From: Raffaelea ambrosiae
Taxonomy: Eukaryota > Ascomycota > Sordariomycetes > Ophiostomatales > Ophiostomataceae
NCBI GenBank assembly: GCA_002778195.1
Contig: PCDI01000010.1
Span: 558,001-622,000, forward strand
Length of the DNA stretch: 64,000 bases
Direction: 5' to 3'
Under the pieces are notes generated by a model, which was given only the letters and a program-made list of their open reading frames with translations, was not told the DNA's origin and ran no database searches. The translations under genes and the position numbers were made by a program. This document shows positions 1-10,562 of the stretch, piece by piece. The first letter of the stretch is position 1. Each line of letters starts with the position of its first letter.

Positions 1-105
1 TCTGGGAGAGCTCCATGTCCTCGTCATCAGATCCATGCCTCGGCGTGATCCATTCGTCGGTTTGTGGTGTACTCGTACAGTTCCAGCCACACCGGTGCTC
101 TAACT
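1..105 (-). other. Possible partial exon at left edge
   Basis: On the minus strand a frame stays open from about position 105 to the window edge and reads like protein, ending in an acidic stretch (GSDDEDMELSQ). A TTAG at about 103-100 could be a splice acceptor. It would be a gene transcribed in the same direction as the neighbouring CCA-adding enzyme and lying mostly outside the window. About 100 bp of open frame is weak evidence and no family can be named. Confidence 0.2.
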
Positions 106-163
106 AGTAGTTATGTCCAGGGTGGTGGGATGCCCACCACCCTCCACCACGATCCTTAGTGCC

Positions 164-1946
164 TCACTTCAACAGCCCGCCAATCCCAATCTCGTCCTTG
201 CGCTGCCGCACCTCTTCGATGGCCCCGGCCGCGTCTGTCGCCTCGGGGTGTCTCAGCTGCCACGCCATGCAGATGTCCATCGCCGCCATCATCCACTTGC
301 CCGGCTTGATGCCCAGGGCGTCCGCGACCTGCTTGCCGTCGAGCATTCGCTTGATGTGCGGTGCGTCCATCACGTCCAGGTCCTGGAGGTGGTCCACAAA
401 CAGCTGCCAGCCCCGCAAGACCGCGTCCCGGTCGGCGTCGGACACGGCTGCCTGGCCGTTCTTCTGTGCTTGCTGGCCCAGAACCATCACCTCGAACAGG
501 AGTGCAAACAGCACCTGCAGCCGCCAGTTGCTGCCCCGCAGTTCCCACCCCCGAATGGCCATGCCAAAGCGGTCACGCTCCTGGATGTAGCCCTCCTTGT
601 TGCATACCGCCTGTTTGAGCGTGACGATTTCGTCGCGGTGCCGGTGCGCCCCCGTCACAACATCGCAAATCTTGTTCGGTGCCCGTATGCCTTCACGAAT
701 GCAGATGGTAGGCAGTGGTGTGGGCGGCTTGGCCTTGGCCTTGGGGGGGTGGTCCGGGTCTTCGACCTGTTCCCATGGCACGACGGCTGCCAGCACCCAA
801 GCATAGTACTGCGCCTCTTCTGTGTGCACGAGCATGTCGTAGATTGAGCCGGGCGTCTTCGTCGCTGCCAGGTAGTTTACGCACTCGTACACGGCTTTCC
901 AGCCCGAGGTATCTGGGGTTGGCAGGTTCGGGCGCGCTGGGTGTGTAAAGACGGTGTGGTACAGTCCCAGGCGGTCGATGAGTGCCAGAGCGTCTCGTGG
1001 GTGGTTGCCTGCCAAAGGTCAGCACCAAGCAATCGCTTGCCTTCCTCCATCTTCTCTGCTGCCTGCACGCACCCTTCAACATCTTCTCCACTTCGGTGCC
1101 CACGCGCTCCCGGCTGATCTTGACCCGCAGAGAGTCCAGCACCTGTGGGTCGGCCATGACCGTCTCGTCTCCGGGGTCGATTGTAAACTCCAGCCGGCTG
1201 GCAAAGCGCACCAGACGCAGAACCCGCAGCGGGTCGTCTGTGAACGTCTGCAGCGGCTCGAGGGGCGTCTTGATGCGCCGTGCCTTCATATCCGGCAACC
1301 CGCCCGTAAAGTCCTCGACCGCATCCGTGTTCAGGTTGTAGAAGAGCGCGTTGACAGTGGCGTCCCGGCGCAGGGCGTCCTCCTCGGCCGTGCCAAACTC
1401 CATCTGCGGGTTCCGGCTGTCGGCCGCGTACGTCTCCTTGCGCAGGTTGACAAAGTCGACGTCCATGCCAAAGATCCGGACGGTCGCCGTCTCCAAGTGC
1501 TTCGACTTGTCTGGATTGGCCTCCACCTTGTGCAGACTGCCCAGGTCGCTCGGCCCCATGCCGTGCCGCTCTGCGTTGGCTTCCACTGCGCAGAACTCCT
1601 GCATCTTCTGCGCAAACACAAAGCCCGTCATCGTGTTGATGGCCGTGTCGATGTCGTGGCTCTCTTGGCCGAGCAGCTTGTCGCGCACCCAGCCGCCGGC
1701 CCATCGCAGCACCAGCGGATCCTGCGTCTCTGCCTTGTCCTTGTCCACAAATGCGGCAACATCCAGCAGCAGGTTCTTCAGCTGCAGCTCGCGCGCCGTC
1801 AGCTGGACAGTGGCCTTGGTCGCCATGTTCCTCGTTTGCCGTGGGCAGCAGTAGGTTCTCTTCACAAACTGGCTAGAAGAGAGTATGACCCGTATGTTGC
1901 AGCGCAATAAAGGGCCTCGAAATGGACGGGCAGTCGACCATAGCAT
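164..1946 (-). CDS. CCA1: tRNA nucleotidyltransferase (CCA-adding enzyme), two exons, probable dual start
   Basis: Adds the 3' CCA to tRNAs in nucleus/cytosol and mitochondria. Exons run 1946-1073 and 1008-164. The 64-nt intron (1072-1009) has GTGCGT, a GCTGAC branch and CAG; splicing joins ...VEKMLKG to NHPRDALALID in frame. Counting from the internal Met at 1826 (532 aa), class-II features are GGWVRD with the catalytic pair D58/D60 (SHDIDTAIN), RRDATVNALF at 153-162 for NTP binding, and DDPLRVLRLVRF at 197-207. An in-frame ATG at 1946 adds 40 residues rich in Arg/Ser with no acidic residue, like a mitochondrial presequence. Yeast CCA1 is known to use alternative in-frame starts for compartment sorting, so I give the longer form and treat 1826 as the cytosolic/nuclear start. 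Identification is firm; the use of two starts is inference. Confidence 0.93.
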
Positions 1947-3627
1947 GAGTCATCAATTTTTTAGTTTTTTTCTGGCAAGCGTTGTCTGCCCAGCTTCTCG
2001 TGGGCTGTGCCTGTCAAATTCGCAGTCAAAAAGCCAAAGGAGCCCCGCGGAACAAAATTCTGCACTCATCATCCAGGTGCACGTGACCCACCCTAACAAC
2101 GAATTGATTATTGTCCGCATCCATTGTCTCGATTCGTATGCAATGAACTTGGGCCAATATTCCTGTTGATAATTGTATGGTTTTATGTACAGAGTCGTTC
2201 GTAGATACCCTGTTTGGTTTGTTATACCAAATGTCAATGCTCCTGGGCATGTGCTAATTTTTGTGGGCATGAAGACAAGGCCGTAGTTATGTGCAGGCTG
2301 CACTTATACCCATGTTGTACTGGCGGACGACATTAGATGTACGACGATATAACAATTGCAATTTTGTCTCTACTATTATTTTAAGATCACACTGCACTCG
2401 GGACGTCTATTATTTCGTGCAATTCTAGCTTACTTTATTCTGTTCTATCTAATTGGAATTCATTAGAAATATTGTGCCCGAGGCTATTATGTTCAAATTT
2501 GATTTCTTCGTAATATAGGTGAAACATCTTTATCTCTTTCAAATGAATTTCGTAGATATCGAAGTACCAACTCAAATTTTTAGATGTATCAGACCAGCCT
2601 CACAGCCGTATGTTGACTGTCTTCGCGGAAGCAGTGACATACATGCACACTGGTATCTCATTGGTAGCTCGAACAGTACATTGGGGAGGACATTTTAGGG
2701 GCTTTATACAACACAATAACGTCCTTGACATGACTGTTCGTGATTGGAGGATCTAGGCTCCGCATTTTGGGCATCCTAACCCGATGATTTGAACTGCGCA
2801 GTGGTATTGTTGCTTCCGTGATTAGTCCCCCGCAGTACCGCACGGCGTAATAAGATCTGTGCCATGGTTTTGCAATACACCTTTGATAACAACAGCCCGT
2901 ATCGCGTCTTAATTGCCCCGTACATTGCAACTGCCAGAAGTAACTGTAAGAAGGCCTTCGAAAATGTGATAGAGTCTACACCAAGACATTGAACGTTGCA
3001 CAGATTGTCATCGGTTACAATGCACAGAAATTCATGTCATCGTCATGCCAGAATCTTGTTATTCGATCCTGCTATCCGGTTTGGTGTCTAGGCATCGGGT
3101 TTGAAACGCAGCCCCCGGAGAGCTAAATGGTGCCATTCTCTTGCACCATTGCTCGCGCTATTACGACAGCCACACAGAAATCTATCCACAAAACCGGTAC
3201 CGACATCTGTGTTGGTGCCAGCTCTGCTATTGGAGAGTTCAAAGGAAGGGGAAGCTTACATCCAAATCGGTCACTCTGTAGCTCTACTTAGATACATTTC
3301 AATTCGTCCCGTATCGCGTTCGATGCCTGTTATCTCACGCCATCGATGGTGGTTGAGTATCGCTCTTTCTCGCGGCCCCGAGAATTTGGCATCGACTTTG
3401 ATAATCCGCCCTCATCCTCGAGCGGGGGAGTGTTTTTTTCGTCTTGGCTCTGTGCCCTGTGGCGTATATATCGAGGATCTTGCATCTGTCTCTCAAAAGG
3501 AGTCTTGTTTTGGACAAATCTAGTTCACACGTTCAACTATAAACACCAATCTGGTTCGTTTCCGTGTGTACAGCAAGAAGTGTACCCCCCACACATCCAA
3601 CATCAAGCTTTTGAATCACCTTTCACA
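1947..3627. other. Intergenic region, 1.7 kb
   Basis: Noncoding between the CCA-adding enzyme and the TauD-type dioxygenase. The part at 2300-3000 is AT-richer than the genes and holds only short, unsupported frames. A TATATAT at about 3465 and a pyrimidine-rich leader precede the dioxygenase start at 3628. I see no tRNA, repeat or conserved peptide. Confidence 0.6.
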
Positions 3628-4939
3628 ATGGCTCCCTCTGCCGTTGAAACAGCTCCGGTTATTACGGTGCCAACTTCTCAGAAGCCTGTGGTTGTGGCTG
3701 TTGCCGAGAAGTATGACGAGCTACCGCCTGCTGGCTCTGGCACACTCAAGCAGATTCAAAACCCGCCGCGTCTCGAAGCCCACAGAGAACCGCTCAAAAA
3801 GACCGGCATCCTGGACCAGTTCTCCTCATTCGATGTGACTCCCGTGATCGGCCGCGAGTTCCGCAACGTCGATCTGGTCCGGTGGCTGCGCGCCCCCAAC
3901 TCTGACGAGCTCCTGCGGGATCTTGCCATCACGAGTAAGCTAGCCCGAGTTCTGACTCGCCCTATGGAACAAACGAAGCTGAATCTTCCATTGCCTTTTC
4001 CTAGTCTCTGAGCGTGGCGTTGTCTTCTTCCGCAAGCAGGACGACCTCACCGACGACCTCCAAAAGGAGCTCGTCCAGCGCCTGGGCGAGCTTGCGGGCA
4101 AGCCCACGTCGTCGGGTCTGCACATCCACCCCGTCAACAACGGCGGCCGCCACGTCCACGAGGAGCCCGAAAAGAAGCACGACGACGAGATCAGCACCAT
4201 CTCGTCGGTGCAGGGCAAGAAGCTCTTCAGCCAGAGCTTCGGCCGCACCAACGGCAACAGCAGCCGCCCGAGCGGCAAGCACCAGTGGCACTCGGACATT
4301 ACCTTTGAGCCCGTCCCCAGCGACTACGCCCTGCTCAAGCTGACCCAGCTGCCCCAGACCGGCGGCGACACCCTCTGGGCCTCGGGCTACGAGCTGTACG
4401 ACCGCATCTCGCCGCCCCTGCGCGCCTTTCTGGACACGCTGACGGCGTACTACGCGCAGCCCAGGTTCAACGAGGCGGCCCAGCGCAGCGGGTTCGCCCT
4501 CTACACGGAGCAGCGCGGCGCGCCCGAGAACGTGGGCGAGGTGCTCGAGGCCATCCACCCGGTGGTCCGCACCAACCCGGTCACGGGCTGGAAGTCGGTC
4601 TTTGCCGTGGGCCACCACGTGGATCGCATCCACGGGCTGACCGACGACGAGTCGCGCCACTTCCTGGACTGGTTCACGCAGCTGATCGTCGAGAACCACG
4701 AGCTGCAGGTGCGGTACCGCTGGCAGGACGTGCACGACGTGGCCATCTGGGACAACCGCAGCGTGTACCATGCCGCCACGCCAGACTACGTCTACGAGGA
4801 GGGCTTAGGCGAGCGGTCCGGCAACCGCGCCGTGTCCCTGGGGGAGAAGCCGTACTTTGACCCTGCCAGCACCAGCCGGCGGGAAGCTCTGGCCAGAGAG
4901 AGAGCACAGCAGGCAGCCGCGGAGGGAGCGTCGTCCTGA
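3628..4939 (+). CDS. TauD/TfdA-family 2-oxoglutarate/Fe(II) dioxygenase, two exons
   Basis: Probably a fungal sulfonate or alpha-ketoglutarate-dependent dioxygenase that hydroxylates a small organic acid or sulfonate in the cytosol. Exons are 3628-3934 and 4005-4939. The 70-nt intron (GTAAGC...CCTAG) joins ...LAIT to ISERGVVFFRK, the usual start of the TauD core. The product is 413 aa. The metal-binding HxD is H198/D200 (HQWHSD), the distal His is H358 (WDNRSVYHA), and an Arg for 2OG lies in ERSGNRAVS near 373-377. TGGDTLWASGYELYD is typical of the family. The ATG at 3628 is the first in frame after an AT-rich leader. It opens the accessory run of genes here. The substrate cannot be read from sequence; a sulfur-scavenging role is inferred from the family only. 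Confidence 0.9.
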
Positions 4940-5602
4940 GAGAGGAACAAAAGCTTGAAACCAATAGCAACAATCTCACAAGATAGATGAAAGACCCGTC
5001 AAATGAAAGCTCTTATTTCCCATGTAAACCTGCGCACGTCGGCGCACGTCCAAGCTGCTACACCTGACAGGAAGCAACACTGACAATTATAGACTGTGTT
5101 GGCATGTCTTGCAAGACAAACGGACATACCACAAAAGCAATAGCATGTTATAGAGGTTCTATTGCGTTTATCCTTTTCTGCAGATTTCAATAATGGCTAG
5201 CAAGCTAAACAGAGACATCCACACAGGCGGACCCCAGTGGACAGTCTGGTGACAGAACCATGGGACGATGACTTTTGGGTCCCCGTGGGTTCGCCGACGA
5301 TATATGGAGATGATCAGGTTCCGTGATCCTTATCTGCAGTTACCCGTTGCGGGGACCTTGCATCGTCATGCTTCCAACGGCGGAGCATGTAGAAAAATTT
5401 CCACGGCGATTGCGGCAGACTGCTTCCTATCGGTTCCTGCCACCGAGGAGACCATTAGCCTATCGAGAGAGAAGTGCCATATTATAATAGTTTTGTGCTT
5501 TCTCGTATGGGGTAAAAAAAAAAGAAAAAAAAAAGAAAAACTACCCCCAGAGAAGGCCGCATCACAGTTCTGCCCCAGCCCTGGTCTACTATCCCCTAAG
5601 CC
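4940..5602. other. Intergenic region, 0.66 kb
   Basis: No gene is supported. An A-rich low-complexity tract (about 5513-5540) sits some 70 bp before the next start codon. The remainder is ordinary mixed-composition promoter sequence. Confidence 0.55.
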
Positions 5603-6791
5603 ATGTTTGTTCGCGAGGTCTATGCTATCCTTGCGGGGCTGCTGCTCTTGGCCGCGCACACCAGCGCCCAGGAGGAGGAGCGCGTCGTCCTCCAGGAGCG
5701 CCAGGCGTACGTGCTGAGCGGCATCGGCTACAACAACTCGGCACACACGCTCGGCAACAAGTACAACTACTGGACCAAGTACGAGAACGGCACCTTTGAC
5801 CTCACGCGCCGCGATGTCGTCCCCGTCACCCGCCCCAAGCTCGTGCCGTTTGCCGGCAAACGCAAGGCCGCCCTCCTCGAGCCGTCCCGGACCGCCCTCG
5901 TCATCATCGACATGCAAAACTACTTTTTGCACCCTCTGCTGCAGCCCAACGCCACGACCGGCCGCGCCGCCATCGCGCCCACCGTCGCCATGATCGAGGC
6001 GTTCCGGCGCCACAGCATGCCGGTCCTGTGGGTCAACTGGGGCCTCACCGACTACGATCTGTTGACGATGCCGCCCGTGCTCAAGTCGGGCTTCTCGACC
6101 AACGACACGGCCAACCTGAGCTTCGGCTCGGACATGGGCACGCTGGTGGGCGGCGGCGCCAACGGCACAGACGCCGCCATGGGGCCCAAGCTCATGCGCG
6201 GTGCCTGGAACGCGGAGCCGTACGGGGTGCTGGGCACGATGAAGGATGCGGGCGTGGCGGCGGGCACAGACCTGGTCTTCCACAAGAACCGACAGAGCGG
6301 ACTGTGGGGAGCACAGACACCGCTGGGGCTGTGGCTGGAAGAGCAGGGGATGACGACGTTGTTTTTCGGCGGCGTGAATGCGGACCAGTGTGTGTTTGGA
6401 ACATTCAACGATGCATTTTATAAGGGTGGGTTTTTTGTTCTTCCTCTTTCTCTTTTTCTTTTCTTTTCTTTTCTATTCTCTTTCTCTTTCTGTTTTTTTT
6501 TGTCTTTTTTTTTCTTTCTTTTTATCTTTTCTTTCATCTTTTTCCACTGGAGAGAGAGAAGCACTGCGGAAACGGTTGCTGATGAGGTGATGACAGGATA
6601 CGATACCATCTACGTGGACGACATCTCGGCCACGACGACACCGTTCTACGCCATTGAGATGGTGCGGTACAACTGCAATGCGCATGGTAAGGAGAGTCTC
6701 CCAATAGACAAGCCTATACCGAACTGACGTGTCTTGCATAGGCTTCATTGGGAATAGCACCGAAATCATAGCGGCCCTTGACCAGTCTTGA
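5603..6791 (+). CDS. Secreted isochorismatase-like cysteine hydrolase, three exons
   Basis: Member of the isochorismatase/nicotinamidase superfamily, which hydrolyses amides or vinyl ethers through an Asp-Lys-Cys triad. Exons are 5603-6425, 6597-6686 and 6742-6791, giving 320 aa. Splicing joins NDAFYKG to YDTIYVDDISAT and then NCNAHG to FIGNSTEII. The triad is visible as D103 (VIIDMQNYF), K228 (VFHKNRQSG) and C263 (VNADQCVFG). Residues 1-22 form a signal peptide (MFVREVYAILAGLLLLAAHTSA) and several N-x-S/T sites follow, so the enzyme is probably extracellular or in the secretory path, less common for this family. Intron 1 (171 nt) is almost entirely a C/T low-complexity tract. The substrate is unknown. 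Family call firm, exons well supported by frame joins. Confidence 0.88.
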
Positions 6792-7853
6792 CCGTATGAT
6801 GCCAGCGTAGTAAATTGCATCCAAGACCTTGACAACTTCGACAGGGTCAATGTATATAGTTGGGAATGAAAAACGTCGCGTTTGAAAAGAATTACAGAAA
6901 GGATTGCATCACAGACATACGTGTGGGACAACCCGACTGATAGACTTCCCGAAGAGTTCTCGCCTGCTGAATTGGAAGGGCTTGTAAGGGAAGCGTAAAA
7001 GTACGGTGTAGTTAATAGTGATTGGCCTAGTAAACAAGGCCATGGCTTGTCCATTCTCTCCCCACTCCTTCCAGTTAAGGTTAAAATATGCTTGGCACCA
7101 CTCGGCTGCGAATCTGTAGCAGTTCCACAGTGCATCAAGAAGCGGAAGAAGGCTTCCACCATGTTATCAGACGTTTTAGTGACTGTGCATGGAATTCCGA
7201 GTGCTCTTCTTACTGACGGGCCTAAAAGCGGGGTCGGCCAGGCCTGTGAGGGGTTCGTTCAACCCCCTGCGTAGCAGATATCTGACAACTGGACAGGGGG
7301 TGAGAGAGTTCGATGATAGGACCTTCTTCCAGCCTGCCACCCACGCGACGACTACCTCGTACTATTGGTCTCTCCTTCTGACATATATCCTAGTGCACCC
7401 TCTTTCCAAAACTTGGCAGTACCCAAACCGGGGTGCATGATCGTGCGATGATAATACTACGTTGCAAACACACCTCAATCGCTGATTTGGTCTTTTTTGG
7501 CCCTCTGCTGACCTGCTGCCTCTTATCTTTACACCGTGTTAGCTGGAGGCGAGGCGGCGTGCTGACTCGTCAAGACGACCGTCGGAAGACTGTCCTGCTG
7601 CTGCTCTCGCTTGGACGAGTGCTCGTCTGGTTCTTGTCCACCGCCCACGCAAGCCCACGCAAGCATGGGAGCCATGCCCATGACCACAAGTATCCGTATA
7701 TAATTGCTTGGCTTGTTGCCCACGCCCCAGCGTAGATTGGTGCGCCCTGCTTGCACCCCAGGAGAAAGACTGGTTGTATTTTGTTCGCGGTGTGCCCTCG
7801 CACCGAATTTGCCTCCACCGCCATCCCTGCCTCTTCTCTTTTCCCTCCCGACC
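6792..7853. other. Intergenic region, 1.06 kb
   Basis: Separates the isochorismatase-like gene from the MFS transporter. Only short unsupported frames are present. The last 100 bp before the transporter start is pyrimidine-rich, as expected of a fungal 5' leader, and the start has an ACCATGG context. Confidence 0.55.
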
Positions 7854-9497
7854 ATGGCTGCCGAGACCGAACTGTCCAAAATGCCGAGCCGCGGCCCGGG
7901 CGCCGCTGCTGCTACTACTACCACCCAGGTCGATGCCGTCGATCTTCTCCGCAACCAGGAGGGCGTCGCTGGGCTGGAGGTGGTGAAGCGGGTCGAGCCC
8001 GTCAACGACACCAGCAAGCGCATGATGCAGATGTACGCCATGTGCGCGCTGGTCTTCCTGGGCGCCACGATGGGCGGCTTCGACGCGTCGCTGATGGGCA
8101 ACCTGCTGGCCATGAAGACCTTCCAGAAGCAGTTCGGCGCCACCATTGTGGGCGCCAAGACGGGCCTGATCTCCAGCATGTTCTCCATCGGGTCCGTGTC
8201 GGCGCTGCCGTTTGTGGGCCCGGCCGTCGACACCTGGGGCCGCCGCTGGGGCATCATCATCGGCTGCGCGTTTGTGGTTCTCGGCACCATTGTGCAGGGC
8301 ACGTCGCGGCACCTGCCGCAGTACCTGGGCGGGCGCTTCTTCCTGGGCTTCGGCAGCTGCATCGCCAACGCCGCCGGCCCGTCGTACGTGGTCGAGTTTG
8401 CCCACCCGGCGCGCCGCGGCACCGTGACGGGCCTGTACAACTGCTGCTACTACGTGGGCGCCGTGCTGGCGGCGGCCGTGCTGCGCGGCTGCGTGCACTA
8501 CCCGGACAACAAGTCGTGGCTGGTGCCGACGTGGATCCAGATCGTGTTCCCCGTGCTCCTGAGCGCCGGCGTCCTCTTCTTCCCCGAGTCCCCCCGCTGG
8601 CTGTTTGTGCACGGCCGCCCGGACCGGTGCCGCGCCGTGCTCACCAAGTACCACGGCAACGACAACCCGGACTCGCTCTACGTCCGCTTCCAGCTGCGCG
8701 AGTTCGCCGAGGAGCTCGAGACCGACGGCGCCGACAAGCGCTGGTGGGACTACCGCGTGCTGTTCCAGTCGCGCCCGCTCTTCTACCGCGCCATCCTGTG
8801 CGCCGTCATCGTCGCCGCCTTCAGCCAGTGGACCGGCCAGAGCGGCGTGTCCTATTTCCTGCCCGCCATGCTGTCCACCGCCGACGTCACCGACGAGGTC
8901 ACCATCCTCAACATCAACCTCGGCATCACCATCTCCAGCGGCATCGCCGCCTGCCTGGGCGCCAGCCAGATGGACCGCTTCGGGCGCCGCAAGATGCTCA
9001 TCACCTGCTGCATCACCCTGGCCCTGCTGTGGGCCGGCATGCTCGGCGGCTCCGGCGCCTACTACACGCTCAAGAACACGGCCGCCGCCAAAGCCTCCAT
9101 CACGTTCATCTTCCTCATCGGCATCGTCTTCTCCGCCGGCTACACCCCGCTGCAGGCCCTCTACCCGGTCGAGGTCCTCGCCTACGAGCAGCGCGCCAAG
9201 GGCATGGCCCTCAAGGCCATGGCCAGCAACGCCGCCGGCCTGGTCAACCAGTTTGCGCTGCCGATTGCCCTGCAGAAGATCACGTGGAAGACGTACTTTA
9301 TCTACCTGGCCGTCTGCTCGCTCGAGGCGGTCTACTTTTACTTTATCATGGTCGAGACCAAGGGCCACACGCTGGAGGAGCTGAATGCCATCTTCAAGAT
9401 GCGGAACCCGCGCAAGGCGTCGGTGCAGGCCAAACAGCACGTGGCGGACACGGTGGCGCAGGTGCGCGTGCTGGACAAGGTGGAGGACAACGTGTAA
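7854..9497 (+). CDS. MFS sugar-porter-type transporter, single exon
   Basis: A 547-aa, 12-TM major facilitator of the fungal hexose/lactose-permease-like group, expected in the plasma membrane as a proton-coupled importer. Visible signatures are GGFDASLMGN in TM1, DTWGRRWG in loop 2-3, GRFFLGFGS, PESPRWLFVHGR before the central loop, GQSGVSYFLP in TM7, DRFGRRK in loop 8-9, YPVEVLAYEQRAKG in TM10-loop and VETKGHTLEEL at the end. The start is set at ACCATGG (7854); the upstream in-frame extension is Pro/Leu-rich and looks like leader. There is no intron. The N-terminal tail of about 60 residues is Ala/Thr-rich and cytosolic. The sugar cannot be told from sequence. Confidence 0.92.
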   Translation: MAAETELSKMPSRGPGAAAATTTTQVDAVDLLRNQEGVAGLEVVKRVEPVNDTSKRMMQMYAMCALVFLGATMGGFDASLMGNLLAMKTFQKQFGATIVGAKTGLISSMFSIGSVSALPFVGPAVDTWGRRWGIIIGCAFVVLGTIVQGTSRHLPQYLGGRFFLGFGSCIANAAGPSYVVEFAHPARRGTVTGLYNCCYYVGAVLAAAVLRGCVHYPDNKSWLVPTWIQIVFPVLLSAGVLFFPESPRWLFVHGRPDRCRAVLTKYHGNDNPDSLYVRFQLREFAEELETDGADKRWWDYRVLFQSRPLFYRAILCAVIVAAFSQWTGQSGVSYFLPAMLSTADVTDEVTILNINLGITISSGIAACLGASQMDRFGRRKMLITCCITLALLWAGMLGGSGAYYTLKNTAAAKASITFIFLIGIVFSAGYTPLQALYPVEVLAYEQRAKGMALKAMASNAAGLVNQFALPIALQKITWKTYFIYLAVCSLEAVYFYFIMVETKGHTLEELNAIFKMRNPRKASVQAKQHVADTVAQVRVLDKVEDNV

Positions 9498-10562
9498 GAG
9501 GAAAGATGGCAACCGAGACTGGATCATACCGAGAGAAGAGAGAATAGATCAATGGAACGCGTTGCACAGAGCACCAGACCGTAGCCGGCAGGGATAGACT
9601 GCAGCATGCAGCAGTGACACAGCACCAGCTTGACTGCATACGACGGGCCCGGACAGCACCGGACAAGCCCCGACCGTCCAGCGGCAGCTTGACGCGCAGA
9701 CCCGCCGACTGACAGCGCAAGCCGGCAGCTACCGCAGCTCTCTGGCATGCGACCACACCCCGTTGTCGAGTGGCGTGGTCCCAGGCCAGCCGAACTCGAA
9801 CGTAGGCCCTAGTGGAAGCCAGCATTTCTGTTCCTGGCTGTCCCCCAATACGACCACTGGGGAAGGGAGAGCTGTATGCAATAGCAAACATATAGAAATA
9901 TACTCGAGAACTAATTCCCGGATTCCGGCGGACTTACCGAATTTGAACACCATCTACCGGTTCTTACATAACCAAACACCGGCCACTCGGGGCTCCGTTC
10001 TGAACCAAACGATCGGCAGCTTGCCACTACCAGACGATGGGGTATTAAGCCCATGTCCGCCGGACTTGCCCGATAGAGTCCTCCTATGGACTTTTCCAAG
10101 GCCTCTGCTATGGCTGCATTGTAGGTGTATGCCTTGCATAGAAAGCAAAACACGCAAACACGCATGCACATCCCGGGAGGCGTTGCATTGTATCACGAGA
10201 TCGCCTGCTCTAGCAAAGCACGTCGGCGAAATCGAAAGGCCGAAGCCCGTCTTATGACGTGTGTCTTCTTGTTGTCAAGTGGAGATGAATCGCTCTGGAG
10301 ATATGCCTTCTCGGCCGGACTCACGTCAAGCCTCATTTGCCTCGGTGGGCAACCCGTGGGAGTTGCAGTCTCGGAGGTAAAGAAGGGCAACCACAATGCA
10401 TCCGGGGACGCTGCTGTCCAAAGAGGCAGGTAGGAAGGCAAAGTGTATATAAAGAGACGATACACTGCAAGACAAAGACATGCAGCAAGACGAGATTGAC
10501 AGAGTCAAACATTGCGAGCTTCCCCCACTGCGTAAACCAACACCGACACCCAAGCAGCAAAG
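9498..10562. other. Intergenic region, 1.07 kb
   Basis: Between the sugar-type transporter and the aldehyde dehydrogenase. It holds the transporter 3' flank and the aldehyde dehydrogenase promoter with a clear TATA box. No coding frame is convincing. Confidence 0.55.
10446..10453 (+). promoter_or_regulatory. TATA box of the aldehyde dehydrogenase gene
   Basis: TATATAAA lies 110 bp before the start codon at 10563 and is followed by a C/A-rich leader. Position and orientation suit a fungal core promoter; no experimental support. Confidence 0.5.

Noticed and set aside
7539..9527. 662-codon open frame antisense to the MFS transporter
   Set aside because: A shadow of GC-biased codon use; the translation is His/Arg/Gly-rich low complexity, while the + strand encodes a clear transporter.
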